Below, piece by piece: positions 1-8,405 of a stretch of 32,478 nt of DNA (the first letter of the stretch is position 1; every line of letters starts with the position of its first letter). Under the pieces are notes generated by a model. It was given only the letters and a program-made list of their open reading frames with translations. It did not search any database and was not told the origin of the DNA. A program made the translations under genes and the position numbers. Source of the DNA: JADCRZ01 sp037718865 (lineage in GTDB: Bacteria; Bacteroidota; Bacteroidia; Chitinophagales; Chitinophagaceae); assembly GCA_037718865.1 (NCBI GenBank), contig JBBJMP010000037.1:1-32478 (forward strand). The letters are read 5' to 3'.

Positions 1-1099
1 CAAGCAAAGGTATTTTACATAATAGTGAGACACTTAATATTTGTAGTATTTCATATTGTGTTTGTTTCAATTTTAATTGATGCTTCATGATGGCAACTAC
101 CAAGTAAGTAATCATGGCAATATAAATTTGAGTTTTGACAGCATTAAAGCTATGACCCCAAAATGTTTTTACTTTCAAATGCTGTTTAATCCATTTAAAA
201 AAGAGCTCTATCGCCCACCGGTATTTATATAAACGAGCAACTTCAAGGGCACTTATTTCGAAGTTGTTTGTAATGAACACAAATTCCATCTTGATGTCAA
301 TATCATAATATTTTAATCGCCTGATCACATCAGGATAGGCCAGTGATACTTTATGGTTTTTAAGCCTAACTGTTTGATCGCATTTTATTCCGGTGGTTTT
401 ATCTACTGTGCGGGAAGATAGTCTGACAAACTTGAAGTTATCCTTCGCCCTTGTTACAAAAAAGGCTTCTTCTTTATGGATACGATGTAGCCGTCCAAAA
501 TCAATGTAACCCTTATCCATTACGTAATAGCTGCCAGCTTCCAGAGGGAAAAGATCCAGCACATTTACTTCATGAACCGCACCACTGGTAACATAAATGA
601 ATGTAGGGATATTGGTTCTAACGTCAAACATCGTATGCAGTTTCACGGCAGCCTTATGTTTCCTGAATTTGCCCCACCAGAATACATTCAGGCAAAGATC
701 AATTACGGTCGCATCTATAGCATACACAGGTGCATCTATGGATAAATCAAATGACATGTTAGGTATGGCAAGTTTTTGAGCTTGTGTCACTAAAATAAAA
801 GCAAAGGATTCATAGATTCGATAATCTCTTTTTTCATTTGCTTTTGCAAGGTTTGCCTTTGATGTCCCCTTGCCCATTCCAAGATGATATGATTTATTTT
901 GCTGTGCTTGAAGACAAATAATTAAATCACTTAAGCTTTCCCGATTCGATAATTGACCAAAGATCATATAAAGCAATTGATGCCAGCATGTAAACGTTTT
1001 TATCTTGTAATTGCCCTTATACTTGGATACACAGCCAATAAAATCGTTATGTGATAAAAATTCAATTAACTGAGCAAAAACATACTTGCCTAAATTCAT
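1..1099 (-). CDS. IS4-family transposase (DUF4372 + DDE), 3' end beyond the window
   Basis: This gene is read on the minus strand from an ATG at 1099 and stays open to the left edge (366 codons visible), so the C-terminus lies outside the window. The N-terminus (about residues 1-75, MNLGKYVFAQ..., with FGQLSNRESL) matches the DUF4372 domain that precedes the catalytic domain in many Bacteroidota IS4 elements. The RNase H-like DDE core is complete: D129 in YAIDAT, D195 in YVMDKGY, and E298 within the exact IS4 signature Y(2)R(3)E(6)K (Y291, R294, E298, K305). It therefore catalyses cut-and-paste transposition of its own element. No frameshift is seen, so it may be active. The other end and any target duplication are outside the window. 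The family call is secure; the IS name is not known. Confidence 0.93.
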   Translation of the reverse strand, partial: MNLGKYVFAQLIEFLSHNDFIGCVSKYKGNYKIKTFTCWHQLLYMIFGQLSNRESLSDLIICLQAQQNKSYHLGMGKGTSKANLAKANEKRDYRIYESFAFILVTQAQKLAIPNMSFDLSIDAPVYAIDATVIDLCLNVFWWGKFRKHKAAVKLHTMFDVRTNIPTFIYVTSGAVHEVNVLDLFPLEAGSYYVMDKGYIDFGRLHRIHKEEAFFVTRAKDNFKFVRLSSRTVDKTTGIKCDQTVRLKNHKVSLAYPDVIRRLKYYDIDIKMEFVFITNNFEISALEVARLYKYRWAIELFFKWIKQHLKVKTFWGHSFNAVKTQIYIAMITYLVVAIMKHQLKLKQTQYEILQILSVSLLCKIPLL

Positions 1100-1107
1100 A
1101 ACTAAAT

Positions 1108-1161
1108 GGTTTACAAGTAATTATAAACCAAAAAAATGAAATCATTTCAAATCGTTTGAAA
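1108..1161. repeat. Two palindromes just upstream of the transposase start
   Basis: Immediately upstream of the transposase ATG lie two inverted repeats. The first is GGTTTA (1108-1113) with TAAACC (1124-1129), separated by 10 bases. The second is TTTCAAA-TCG-TTTGAAA (1145-1161), an almost perfect 17-base palindrome. They sit where the IS end and the transposase promoter should be and may be part of the terminal repeat or a self-regulatory site. The boundary cannot be fixed because the opposite end of the element is not in the window. Confidence 0.5.
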
Positions 1162-1555
1162 TTTGAAAGCTCTGAAACCCTTATCCAGCAATATTTTCAA
1201 AGAACTGAAGTACTTTATAACAAGACGCTAATGACATTGGTGCTATTCTTAAACCTGGCTTGGTTTACATCTGGCTTGTACCCTGAGTCAATGGTACGGG
1301 TTGTTTCTTTTTTACAATTTGCCAGAAGCAGCACTGACGCTGTTATAAAAAATGTTAAGTATTTCATTTTTTCTGTTTTAAAAATTAATTATGCTATTTG
1401 TTTGTACCGATAGATAACGAGCATTTGATTTATGGTTGGGCGTAGATGAAAAATAACAGCGATTTCTGAAAGTGTTACTCACGGTTACAAATATGCGATA
1501 CATGATAGTATGCATACTAATTTCCAAATAGCCCAAGAACGTATCAATGGTGACT
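1162..1555. other. Gene-poor spacer next to the IS element
   Basis: About 390 bases lie between the IS end region and the end of the barrel gene at 1556. The only open frames are short (85 and 88 codons). The plus-strand one starts with TTG, and neither encodes a recognisable motif. I see no tRNA, clear terminator or gene remnant here. The stretch is A/T-rich and may include the outer end of the IS element. Confidence 0.5.
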
Positions 1556-2926
1556 TTAAAATTTCCACGTGAGCCCCAAACCAGCACCGATGCTGCGGGG
1601 AAATGTTTCAACGATATTATTTTTTGCAACAGGGGATATTGCAAACCTGATTCCTGGCCGGAAACTTATAGAAAGATTATCATTTAGCTTGTATCGCAGC
1701 TCAGCATCAGCAACTACTGATAGATACACTGATTTTGCACCATCCAGTTTATTGATAAAAATAATTTCGGGGCTGGACGGTTTTTCAACTTCCGTTTCAA
1801 CTTTTGCACTTGTCAGGTAATTGGCTTCAATGCCTACGCCGGGAATAAAACTGAGGGTTTTATCCACAACAGTATATTTTACCAGTAATGGTACACTTAT
1901 GGATTTCAGTGCATGTTTTCCTTCTGCTGTAAAAAGGCTGTCGCCAATCGCGGGCGGGGCACCCAAACCGGGCCTTATATATGCATATCCGGATGAAGTA
2001 ATATATTTAAACGAAATGTCCCCGCGCGGGTCCTGCAGGGCATCCAGTTTTTGAGGACTGATTCCAATATTGGTTTGGGAATAAATCAGTCCCGTTTGCA
2101 AAGCCCATCTTTTTTTAATTTGCCGGGAAACTATCATTCCAAGAGAAAATGAAGGCTCATGCACCTCACTGTGTTTGATGCTGGTGATATTGGTTGGCAA
2201 ATCGCTGTCAAGGCGGTAACCGGCTCTTTCGTAGGATGCAAAAGTGGCAATCATCCAAAATGGCTTGAAAATCTTTCCTTTCGTTTGTTTTGGATTTTCA
2301 GAGATCCTGTTTTTAGAACGTGGACTGTTAACCGTCTGTAATGGTTTTATAGCAATTGTCAACGCAGTGGGTGATTTTACGATATTGATTTCTTTCAGTG
2401 AGCGATAAGCAATCGTTCTCTCTTTGGATAAAAGGTCAATGTTATCCTCCAATATATTCCTGTTTTTGCCTGCGTACGATTTTTCGCGCGGAATGTTTTT
2501 CTGTGCTATTCCTTTAGTTTTTGATGCGCTTTCCTCAAAACCGGCTTTGCTGTTCCTACCGGTGGCAGCCGGCACAGCAATGTTATTTTCATCATTGTTT
2601 GTACGATCTGTTGCAATATGTTTCTCAGAAGTCTTTTTGGAATTCTCTCTGTAAGAATAATGCTTTTGGTTATCAGCAGTCCTTCCGCCTGAGTGGCCCG
2701 TGCCAGTATTAAGAATAACTGAGTCGTACAAAGCAAAGCCTGGTAAAATCAGCAAGAAGAGAAGCGTTGTTTTTTTCCAGCCACTAAACTTTTTCCTAAA
2801 GAATTTAGCGCCTTTTTTGTTTAGTGCCGCCTCAAGCCGTTCTTTTACCCCCGCCGACGGCGTTTCCTCATTACCATCGAGCGCTGAACGAAAAAAATCA
2901 TCAATATCGTGTAGACCTTTACTCAT
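1556..2926 (-). CDS. Sigma-factor-linked membrane-anchored protein with outer-membrane beta-barrel-like C-terminus
   Basis: The 456-residue protein has three parts. Residues 1-50 are a charged, probably cytoplasmic segment (MSKGLHDIDDFFRSALDG...). Residues about 53-71 are one hydrophobic segment (TTLLFLLILPGFALYDSVI). A long polar linker to about residue 220 leads to a C-terminal region of alternating hydrophobic strands typical of Bacteroidota outer membrane beta-barrel (porin/PorT-like) proteins, ending in an aromatic residue (GLGLTWKF). Its ATG overlaps the stop of the ECF sigma gene by 4 bases (ATGA, 2923-2926), so the two are translationally coupled. By position and layout it may act as the sigma factor's anti-sigma or signal partner, but no standard anti-sigma (zinc-finger/FecR) motif is visible. 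Family context is clear; the function is inferred. Confidence 0.75.
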   Translation of the reverse strand: MSKGLHDIDDFFRSALDGNEETPSAGVKERLEAALNKKGAKFFRKKFSGWKKTTLLFLLILPGFALYDSVILNTGTGHSGGRTADNQKHYSYRENSKKTSEKHIATDRTNNDENNIAVPAATGRNSKAGFEESASKTKGIAQKNIPREKSYAGKNRNILEDNIDLLSKERTIAYRSLKEINIVKSPTALTIAIKPLQTVNSPRSKNRISENPKQTKGKIFKPFWMIATFASYERAGYRLDSDLPTNITSIKHSEVHEPSFSLGMIVSRQIKKRWALQTGLIYSQTNIGISPQKLDALQDPRGDISFKYITSSGYAYIRPGLGAPPAIGDSLFTAEGKHALKSISVPLLVKYTVVDKTLSFIPGVGIEANYLTSAKVETEVEKPSSPEIIFINKLDGAKSVYLSVVADAELRYKLNDNLSISFRPGIRFAISPVAKNNIVETFPRSIGAGLGLTWKF

Positions 2927-3501
2927 GCTTCACAGTAATTAACTAGCTTTTTTTTTAAGGATAACGCTTTTTGCAGAAAGGCACGGGCATCATGGAGGTT
3001 CGATTTTGAAGTGCCTTCAGATATACCGAGTGCTGCGGCAATCTCCCGGTGCTTATACCCTTCGAATACGTACAAGTTAAAAACAATGCGGTAACCCGCC
3101 GGTAATGATTGAATAAGGAAAAGCAATTCTTTGGCATCCAGGTTGGAAGCTATGTCTATGTTGCTTTCTACATCATAAACCGAACTATCCAGCCGGATAA
3201 CGGGCTGCAGATGTGCTTTATTCCGGTATCTGAGCAGTGCACAATTCACCATGATTTTTCTTATCCAACCCTCAAAAGATCCGGTTCCCCTTAATTTGTT
3301 GATGTAGGTGAACACCCTTAAAAAACCCTCCTGTAGTATTTCCTCAGCTTCCTCCCTGTTTTTCGCGTAACGGAGGCAAACCCCCAGCATTTTGGGTGCA
3401 TAATGATCATAGAGCTCTGTTTGAAAAGCTCTATTCCCTTCAATGCAACCATTTATAAGAAGTTGTTCTGAGTCTGGCAAAAGGGAATCTGTTTCAGGCA
3501 T
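2923..3501 (-). CDS. RNA polymerase ECF-type sigma factor
   Basis: This is a 192-residue sigma-70 family protein of ECF type. Region 2 is at about residues 27-95 (ALYDHYAPKMLGV-like helix, then ILQEGFLRVFTYINKL and FEGWIRKIMVNCALLRYR). Region 4 is at about 128-185 (LPAGYRIVFNLYVFEGYKHREIAAALGISEGTSKSNLHDARAFLQ), carrying the helix-turn-helix that reads the -35 element. No region 1 or 3 is present, as expected for the class. The start ATG at 3501 gives the usual short N-terminus. The stop overlaps the start of the downstream barrel protein, so the pair is one unit. It probably directs core polymerase to a small regulon in response to an envelope signal; the target promoters cannot be read from the window. 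Confidence 0.95.
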   Translation of the reverse strand: MPETDSLLPDSEQLLINGCIEGNRAFQTELYDHYAPKMLGVCLRYAKNREEAEEILQEGFLRVFTYINKLRGTGSFEGWIRKIMVNCALLRYRNKAHLQPVIRLDSSVYDVESNIDIASNLDAKELLFLIQSLPAGYRIVFNLYVFEGYKHREIAAALGISEGTSKSNLHDARAFLQKALSLKKKLVNYCEA

Positions 3502-3612
3502 AGATATACCGCCAGAAGATTTTGGTTGGGTGATGGAAAAAATTTACAAGCTGCGGTATTGCAAATGATATCAAGAAAAAAGTAAAATAAAGACAATTGG
3601 CTTTATACCAAC

Positions 3613-4068
3613 CTAGTGATTGTCTTCATCATCTTCGGGGTCGTCGTCTTCAGCCTTAATGAAATTTCCTTTTGCATCGAAGATATAATCCCTGCCACCT
3701 ATTTCGGCTTCATAAGTTACCTGGCCCCCCGCATCGACTATCCTGGCGGCTTCAGTTATTTTTTTGCTATTCAGGTTTTTTGACACATAATCTAAAACAC
3801 CCCTGGGTAATGCTGTAACAGCCATTTCCGTTTCCGTTTGTACTAGGCTTCCGGAGGCATCAAACAGGGCAGAAGTTTCCGTTTGATCTTGTTTGAATTC
3901 CGCTTCATAATTACCATCTTCTTTCTCCCATTCTATACTTTTGACACCAGGGTATAATGAAGCAAACTTTGTTTTTACAGCAGCCGGAACACCAGCTTCC
4001 TGCAATTTTTGTGAATATCCGGTATAAAAAAATGAAATCAACATTATCGGCGTTAAGATCTTTTTCAT
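3613..4068 (-). CDS. PepSY-like secreted protein (BLIP-like fold)
   Basis: I chose the ATG at 4068, giving 151 residues, because it begins a clean signal peptide (MKKILTPIMLISFFYTGYSQ). An upstream in-frame start at 4098 would put ten polar residues in front of it. The mature protein shows two repeats of the PepSY-like (putative beta-lactamase-inhibitor-like) pattern: V...KF..LYPGV..IEWEKEDG.YEAEF followed by ...YVSKNL....I.EA.....GG.VTYEAEI...DYIFDAKGNFI. It ends in a strongly acidic tail (EDDDPEDDEDNH) that could bind cations. Such proteins are periplasmic or exported and of unknown precise role. It lies 111 bases upstream of the sigma gene in the same direction and could be co-transcribed. 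Confidence 0.85.
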   Translation of the reverse strand: MKKILTPIMLISFFYTGYSQKLQEAGVPAAVKTKFASLYPGVKSIEWEKEDGNYEAEFKQDQTETSALFDASGSLVQTETEMAVTALPRGVLDYVSKNLNSKKITEAARIVDAGGQVTYEAEIGGRDYIFDAKGNFIKAEDDDPEDDEDNH

Positions 4069-4171
4069 TTTAGTTAATTTTGAATGAAGCATAGTCAATC
4101 GCTTAAATACAGGTATTGCAATTTACTCTTATTGTATCAACTTAACAATTTTTGCTACGCCCTTGTCCGGG

Positions 4172-5155
4172 TCATTTTATCTTAAAGATTTTTTTTAAAA
4201 ATTCATCAATGTATTTAACGGTTGGCCCAAACCAGGGTTCAAATAATGGGAATGAATGCGGCGCTTCTGGAAACGTCTGCACTTCAGAATAAATTCCATG
4301 CTGATCTAATACTTTACGAAAGTCCTCACGGCCCGCATGCATCCTGGCAACAGAACTGTTTATAAATAGCGTGGGCGGTGTATGTTGGCTTACATGTGCC
4401 AGCGGCGATGCGTCCTCCCACAATTCGGGCTTGCCCTTTTTTGGATAACCGAACCAATAAGTAGCTGCGGAAATGGAACGGCTGTCATCGCCTTCACCAG
4501 ACTCGGGATGTATGAATGAAAGTGTTCCATCCAAATCAACAATGGCTTGTACCCTGCTGGAAAGTTTCGAATAGCAACCTTCCCCTTCAAATCTTGGATT
4601 AACATTGGTCGTACCCACAAAAGCAGCCATTTCTCCACCCGCAGAAAAACCCAAAGCCGCCATTCTGGAAGTATCGATTTGATACGCTGCGGCATGTGCG
4701 CGAATCCACCGCAGGGCGGATTTTATGTCGTGTATGGCCGCGGGATAAAGCGCTTCTGTGGAAAGCCTGTACTCTGGCGTAAAGCAAACATATCCCGCTG
4801 CAGCCAGCCGTTGTGCCAACGGGTAGTGTTGGGTGCGGTTGCCTGTTCTCCAGCCTCCGCCATGAATGATGAGGATAGCGGGCCTTGCAGCCTTAATGTT
4901 GGTTTTGGGTAAAAAGGCATCCAGGTACAGGCTTCGGTCGCCCACTTTACAATATGATATGTTCTTCTGTTCTGTAACAGATGCCGACTTAAACTCCGGA
5001 ACGATCTTAATTTGGGGATGTGTCTTTCTTGTACTCACATAGGCACTGTGTGTTGAGTAAGAAGTATCCCGTTTGCCTGTGAGGCCGATGGCAGACTTTG
5101 TATAAGCGGCGCAACAGTAATTAAAAATGCAAAAAACAATGAGGCATTTTCTCAT
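4172..5155 (-). CDS. Secreted alpha/beta-hydrolase (esterase/lipase, BD-FAE-like)
   Basis: The preferred start at 5155 gives 327 residues and places a hydrophobic signal segment at the N-terminus (MRKCLIVFCIFNYCCAAY). An in-frame ATG at 5185 adds ten residues and cannot be excluded. The fold's hallmarks are present: oxyanion motif HGGGW (about residues 98-102), nucleophile elbow GFSAGGE with Ser about 171, and a C-terminal His in APHSF (about 300). The acid member probably lies in AGRED (about 275-278) but is not at the most usual spot. Relatives are carboxylesterases that remove acetyl, feruloyl or other acyl groups from carbohydrates; the substrate here is unknown. It stands alone, transcribed away from the GH92 gene, with no clear terminator. 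Confidence 0.87.
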   Translation of the reverse strand: MRKCLIVFCIFNYCCAAYTKSAIGLTGKRDTSYSTHSAYVSTRKTHPQIKIVPEFKSASVTEQKNISYCKVGDRSLYLDAFLPKTNIKAARPAILIIHGGGWRTGNRTQHYPLAQRLAAAGYVCFTPEYRLSTEALYPAAIHDIKSALRWIRAHAAAYQIDTSRMAALGFSAGGEMAAFVGTTNVNPRFEGEGCYSKLSSRVQAIVDLDGTLSFIHPESGEGDDSRSISAATYWFGYPKKGKPELWEDASPLAHVSQHTPPTLFINSSVARMHAGREDFRKVLDQHGIYSEVQTFPEAPHSFPLFEPWFGPTVKYIDEFLKKIFKIK

Positions 5156-5264
5156 GAGATTAATTGTAAATGCAATATTACGCATACATTATGTTCTGCA
5201 AGGGCTTCGCCCCAATGCTTAGAGAATTTAATGCCTCCTGTGAACGACATCAAAAGGCATATCA

Positions 5265-5296
5265 AAACAAAAAACCCCTAACAATTTTGAAGGGGT
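5265..5296 (-). terminator. Rho-independent terminator-like hairpin facing the minus strand
   Basis: The stem ACCCCT (5274-5279) pairs with AGGGGT (5291-5296) across an 11-base loop. Read on the minus strand it is followed by TTTTTTGTTTTG, the usual layout of an intrinsic terminator. No minus-strand gene ends just to its right, so it has no obvious client (see findings). Confidence 0.55.
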
Positions 5297-5371
5297 CTTT
5301 CATAAGCGATCATATGGTTTTCATTGGAACGGAAACGGTAACAGGTTTTTCAGGGATTCAGATCTTTATAA

Positions 5372-5398
5372 TTTCATCGATATTCTTTCATCGATATT
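5372..5398. repeat. Tandem 13-base direct repeat upstream of the membrane protein gene
   Basis: TTTCATCGATATT occurs twice (5372-5384 and 5386-5398) with a single base between the copies, so the period is 14. Each copy contains the palindrome ATCGAT. It lies about 135 bases upstream of the ATG at 5532 and may be a regulator binding site; no protein can be assigned. Confidence 0.55.
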
Positions 5399-5531
5399 GG
5401 ATAATCAAATGTACAAGCTATGATTAGATCATTTGCTGACTATCATCAGGAACAGGCATGATTTTTATGCGAATGCCAGTAGGCTTGGAATCAACCAACT
5501 ATCGTTATTAGTTTTAAAAGGTATAAAGCGA

Positions 5532-5984
5532 ATGGTAACTGCCAATCAGATCTTATGGCTTTTTATACTTGCTCTTCCCATTGCCAGTATCTCATGGACA
5601 TTCACACATGAAGAAGTATTTAAGGAACCCAGGGAGTATTGCAAGGGTCGCTGCGCAAACAGCAAGAGTTTGTGGCAACGGAAGTTTTTTTACCTGTTCA
5701 CCTGCGAATATTGTTTCAGCCACTATGTGACCATTTTGATGATTATGTTAACCGGGTACAAATTGCTGATGAATGATTGGCGGGGTTATTTTATTGCCGG
5801 CTTTTCCCTGGTATGGATCGCAAATATTTACATGAGTATTTATGGAAGGATCCAGGTAGATATCAAATCGGAGAATATCGAAATTAATTTGAAGGAAAAA
5901 GAGTTGAAAATCGAGAACAAGAACCTGGAAGTGGATAATACCGGATCAGTTATTTCTGATTTGAGCGAAACGGAGCGGGTATGA
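5532..5984 (+). CDS. Small membrane protein with paired cysteines, unknown function
   Basis: The ATG at 5532 (150 residues) is preferred over an upstream TTG at 5433, because the sequence between them is polar and unlike a leader while MVTANQILWLF opens directly into a membrane segment. There are about three hydrophobic helices: residues 5-22, about 62-78 (VTILMIMLTGYKLLM region) and about 84-101 (YFIAGFSLVWIANIYMSIY). A Cys-rich stretch lies between the first two: CKGRC and CEYC, that is CxxxC and CxxC. The tail (about 105-150) is charged and partly repetitive (KSENIEINLKEKELKIENKN), suggesting a coiled coil. The cysteines could bind a metal or be redox active. I do not recognise the family with confidence; the CxxC next to a helix recalls DUF1360-like proteins only loosely. 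Confidence 0.7.
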   Translation: MVTANQILWLFILALPIASISWTFTHEEVFKEPREYCKGRCANSKSLWQRKFFYLFTCEYCFSHYVTILMIMLTGYKLLMNDWRGYFIAGFSLVWIANIYMSIYGRIQVDIKSENIEINLKEKELKIENKNLEVDNTGSVISDLSETERV

Positions 5985-6055
5985 AGAAACTGAACAGGTT
6001 TTTTAATTAGATTTACGGATAATTTTATCAAAACGTACCAACAGCAGTGTTTGAT

Positions 6056-8347
6056 ATGAAAAAACAACCTCCATTCGCGCTACTTGTTTTATTATTTACC
6101 TGTTTGTCTTTCAAACATGGTTTTGCGGATTCTACCAACCTGGTAAATTATGTAAATACACTGCAGGGAACCAACTCAAAACATGAACTCACCAGGGGTA
6201 ATACCTATCCAACAACTGCATTGCCTTTTGGTATGCATACCTGGACACCACAAACAGGGAAAAACGGCGACGGATGGAAGTACCAGTATTTCAAAACCAC
6301 TATCCGGGGTTTTCAGCAGGCACACCAGTGCAGTTCCTGGACAACGGATTATTGTGTATTTTCGTTTATGCCCGTTACGGGAAAACTGGTAGTGGATGAA
6401 AATGAAAGAGCTACAGGTTTTAGTCATGCCAATGAAGTCGCAAAACCTCATTACTATAAAGTGAAACTGGATAACGGCATTATAACGGAAATGTCGCCGA
6501 CCGAACGTGGAGCGCATCTCCGGTTCTCGTTTCCAAAGAAAGCTTCTGCTTATCTGGTGTTGGATGGCTATACGGGTATGAGCGGTATAACCATTTTACC
6601 AAAAGAAAGAAAGATTACCGGTTATGTGAGCAATAACAAAAACAACAAAGGAAATTTACTGAAGAGTTATTTTGAGATTCACTTCGATAAGCCGTTCAAG
6701 GCTTACGGCACCTGGGAAAACAAAACCAATACTACTCAGCCTGGGCAGGTCAAAGGGGAGGGTACAGGTATTGGTGCCTACCTGCATTTCAAGGATGGTG
6801 AAACCGTGCAGGCACAGGTCGCATCTTCTTATATCAGTCCAGAACAGGCGGGCATTACACTTCATACAGAACTAAAAAGTTTTAAAAATCTGGAGGATAC
6901 AAAAGCCTCGGCCGCAAGAATCTGGAACCGCCACCTGGCAAGAATTTTAGTGGAAGGTGGTACTGAGGAAGAAAAGGCAACGTTTTATTCGTGTTTTTTC
7001 AGGGCCAGTCTGTTTTCACGCATGTTTTATGAATTTGACCAGGATGGCAAGCCCTATTATTTCAGCCCCTATGACCTTAAAGTTCACGAAGGATACATGT
7101 TCACAGATACTGGTTTTTGGGACACCTTCAGGGCACAGTTTCCTTTAAACGCCATTATGTACCCCACCATGCATGGCCGCTATATGCAGGCGCTCCTTGA
7201 TGCCCAAAAGCAATGTGGCTGGTTACCTTCCTGGTCTTTCCCGGGAGAAGGCGGGAGTATGATTGGCAACCACGCTATCTCACTATTGACAGATGCATGG
7301 GTTAAAGGTATCCGCACTTTTGACGCGGCAGAGGCCCTGAAAGCTTATCTGAAAGAAGCTACCAGCAAAGGTCCCTGGGGCCCTTCGAACGGCCGGCATG
7401 GATGGAAAGAATATTACCAGTTAGGTTATGTGCCTTATCCTGAATATGGAGAAGCAACAGCCAAAACATTGGAGTATGCATATGATGATTTTTGCGGTTA
7501 TCAATTGGCTGATGCAACAGGCAACGATTTTTATAAAAGAATTTTTGGGCGCCAGATGTATAATTACAAAAACGTTTACAACAAGTCCACAAAATTTATG
7601 CAGGGCAGAAATACAACAGGTGAATGGAGCAAGAATTTTGACCCCATTGAATGGGGCGGACCATTTACCGAGGGCAATGCCTGGCATTGGCAATGGTCGG
7701 TATTTCATGATGTACAGGGCCTGATTAATCTTATGGGCGGCGATAAGGCGTTTACTTCAAAATTGGATTCCGTGTTTACCGAACCTAACAAAGTGAAAGT
7801 TGGGACTTACCGAAGTATGATTCACGAAATGACAGAAATGGTCATGGCTGAAATGGGACAATACGCGCACGGTAATCAGCCCATCCAACACATGATCTAT
7901 TTATACAACTATAGTGGCGAACCCTGGAAAGCACAATATCATGCAAGGGTGATCATGGATAAACTGTATAATTCCACGGAGAATGGTTACCCTGGTGATG
8001 AAGACCAGGGGCAAACCTCATCTTGGTACGTATTAAGCGCTTTGGGTTTCTACAGCGTTTGTCCGGGCACTGACCAGTATGTTCTCGGCAGCCCGGTTTT
8101 TAAGAAAGCTACGATCACACTTGAAGATGGACGTAAGTTGGTTATTGAAGCTAAAGATAACAGCAAAGAGAATCCGTATATTCAATCGGGCGTATTAAAC
8201 GGCAAAACCTATAACCACAATTGGATCACGTATAAAAATATCTCTGATGGCGGATTATTGCAGTTTACCATGGGCAATAAACCTGCTCTGACAAGGGGAT
8301 TGGCAGCAGAAGACAAGCCTTTCTCCGTTTCAAATATTACCAATTAA
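6056..8347 (+). CDS. GH92 alpha-1,2-mannosidase-like glycoside hydrolase, secreted
   Basis: The ATG at 6056 gives 763 residues with a signal peptide ending near GFA; the GTG at 6047 would add three residues. The sequence is a full-length glycoside hydrolase family 92 enzyme: N-terminal beta-sandwich (about 25-265) and C-terminal (alpha/alpha)6 barrel. GH92 enzymes are calcium-dependent, inverting exo-alpha-mannosidases that trim mannose from N-glycans or mannans. The signature residues are visible: Glu539 in FTEGNAWHW at the general-acid position, the Asp648/Asp650 pair in GDEDQGQTSSWY at the base position, and HGNQPIQHMIYLYNYSGEPWK at the calcium/substrate region. It has no SusCD partner beside it. 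A terminator-like hairpin follows at 8365. Bond specificity (1,2, 1,3, 1,4 or 1,6) cannot be read from sequence. Confidence 0.95.
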   Translation: MKKQPPFALLVLLFTCLSFKHGFADSTNLVNYVNTLQGTNSKHELTRGNTYPTTALPFGMHTWTPQTGKNGDGWKYQYFKTTIRGFQQAHQCSSWTTDYCVFSFMPVTGKLVVDENERATGFSHANEVAKPHYYKVKLDNGIITEMSPTERGAHLRFSFPKKASAYLVLDGYTGMSGITILPKERKITGYVSNNKNNKGNLLKSYFEIHFDKPFKAYGTWENKTNTTQPGQVKGEGTGIGAYLHFKDGETVQAQVASSYISPEQAGITLHTELKSFKNLEDTKASAARIWNRHLARILVEGGTEEEKATFYSCFFRASLFSRMFYEFDQDGKPYYFSPYDLKVHEGYMFTDTGFWDTFRAQFPLNAIMYPTMHGRYMQALLDAQKQCGWLPSWSFPGEGGSMIGNHAISLLTDAWVKGIRTFDAAEALKAYLKEATSKGPWGPSNGRHGWKEYYQLGYVPYPEYGEATAKTLEYAYDDFCGYQLADATGNDFYKRIFGRQMYNYKNVYNKSTKFMQGRNTTGEWSKNFDPIEWGGPFTEGNAWHWQWSVFHDVQGLINLMGGDKAFTSKLDSVFTEPNKVKVGTYRSMIHEMTEMVMAEMGQYAHGNQPIQHMIYLYNYSGEPWKAQYHARVIMDKLYNSTENGYPGDEDQGQTSSWYVLSALGFYSVCPGTDQYVLGSPVFKKATITLEDGRKLVIEAKDNSKENPYIQSGVLNGKTYNHNWITYKNISDGGLLQFTMGNKPALTRGLAAEDKPFSVSNITN

Positions 8348-8364
8348 CGCCCTTACAAACCGGT

Positions 8365-8395
8365 TGCCCCTGCCGGGGCATAATGCTTTTTTCTT
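8365..8395 (+). terminator. Rho-independent terminator after the GH92 gene
   Basis: TGCCCC (8365-8370) and GGGGCA (8375-8380) form a 6-bp stem with the loop TGCC. A T-rich run (TTTTTTCTTTCTC) starts six bases later. It lies 18 bases after the GH92 stop and is correctly oriented to end that transcript. The gap before the T-run makes it slightly imperfect. Confidence 0.65.
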
Positions 8396-8405
8396 TCTCT
8401 TTTCT

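Noticed and set aside
1156..1413. 85-codon plus-strand open frame next to the IS element
   Set aside because: It starts with TTG inside a palindrome and the product shows no motif or typical composition; probably chance.
1378..1644. 88-codon minus-strand open frame overlapping the end of the barrel gene
   Set aside because: It overlaps the barrel gene in another frame and has no recognisable domain.
5300..5430. tRNA gene in front of the orphan terminator
   Set aside because: No T-loop GTTCGAATC-like sequence or acceptor stem could be found on either strand.
6056..8347. GH92 gene as the degradative enzyme of the SusCD locus
   Set aside because: It is separated from the locus by unrelated genes and ends in its own terminator; there is no sign of shared control.
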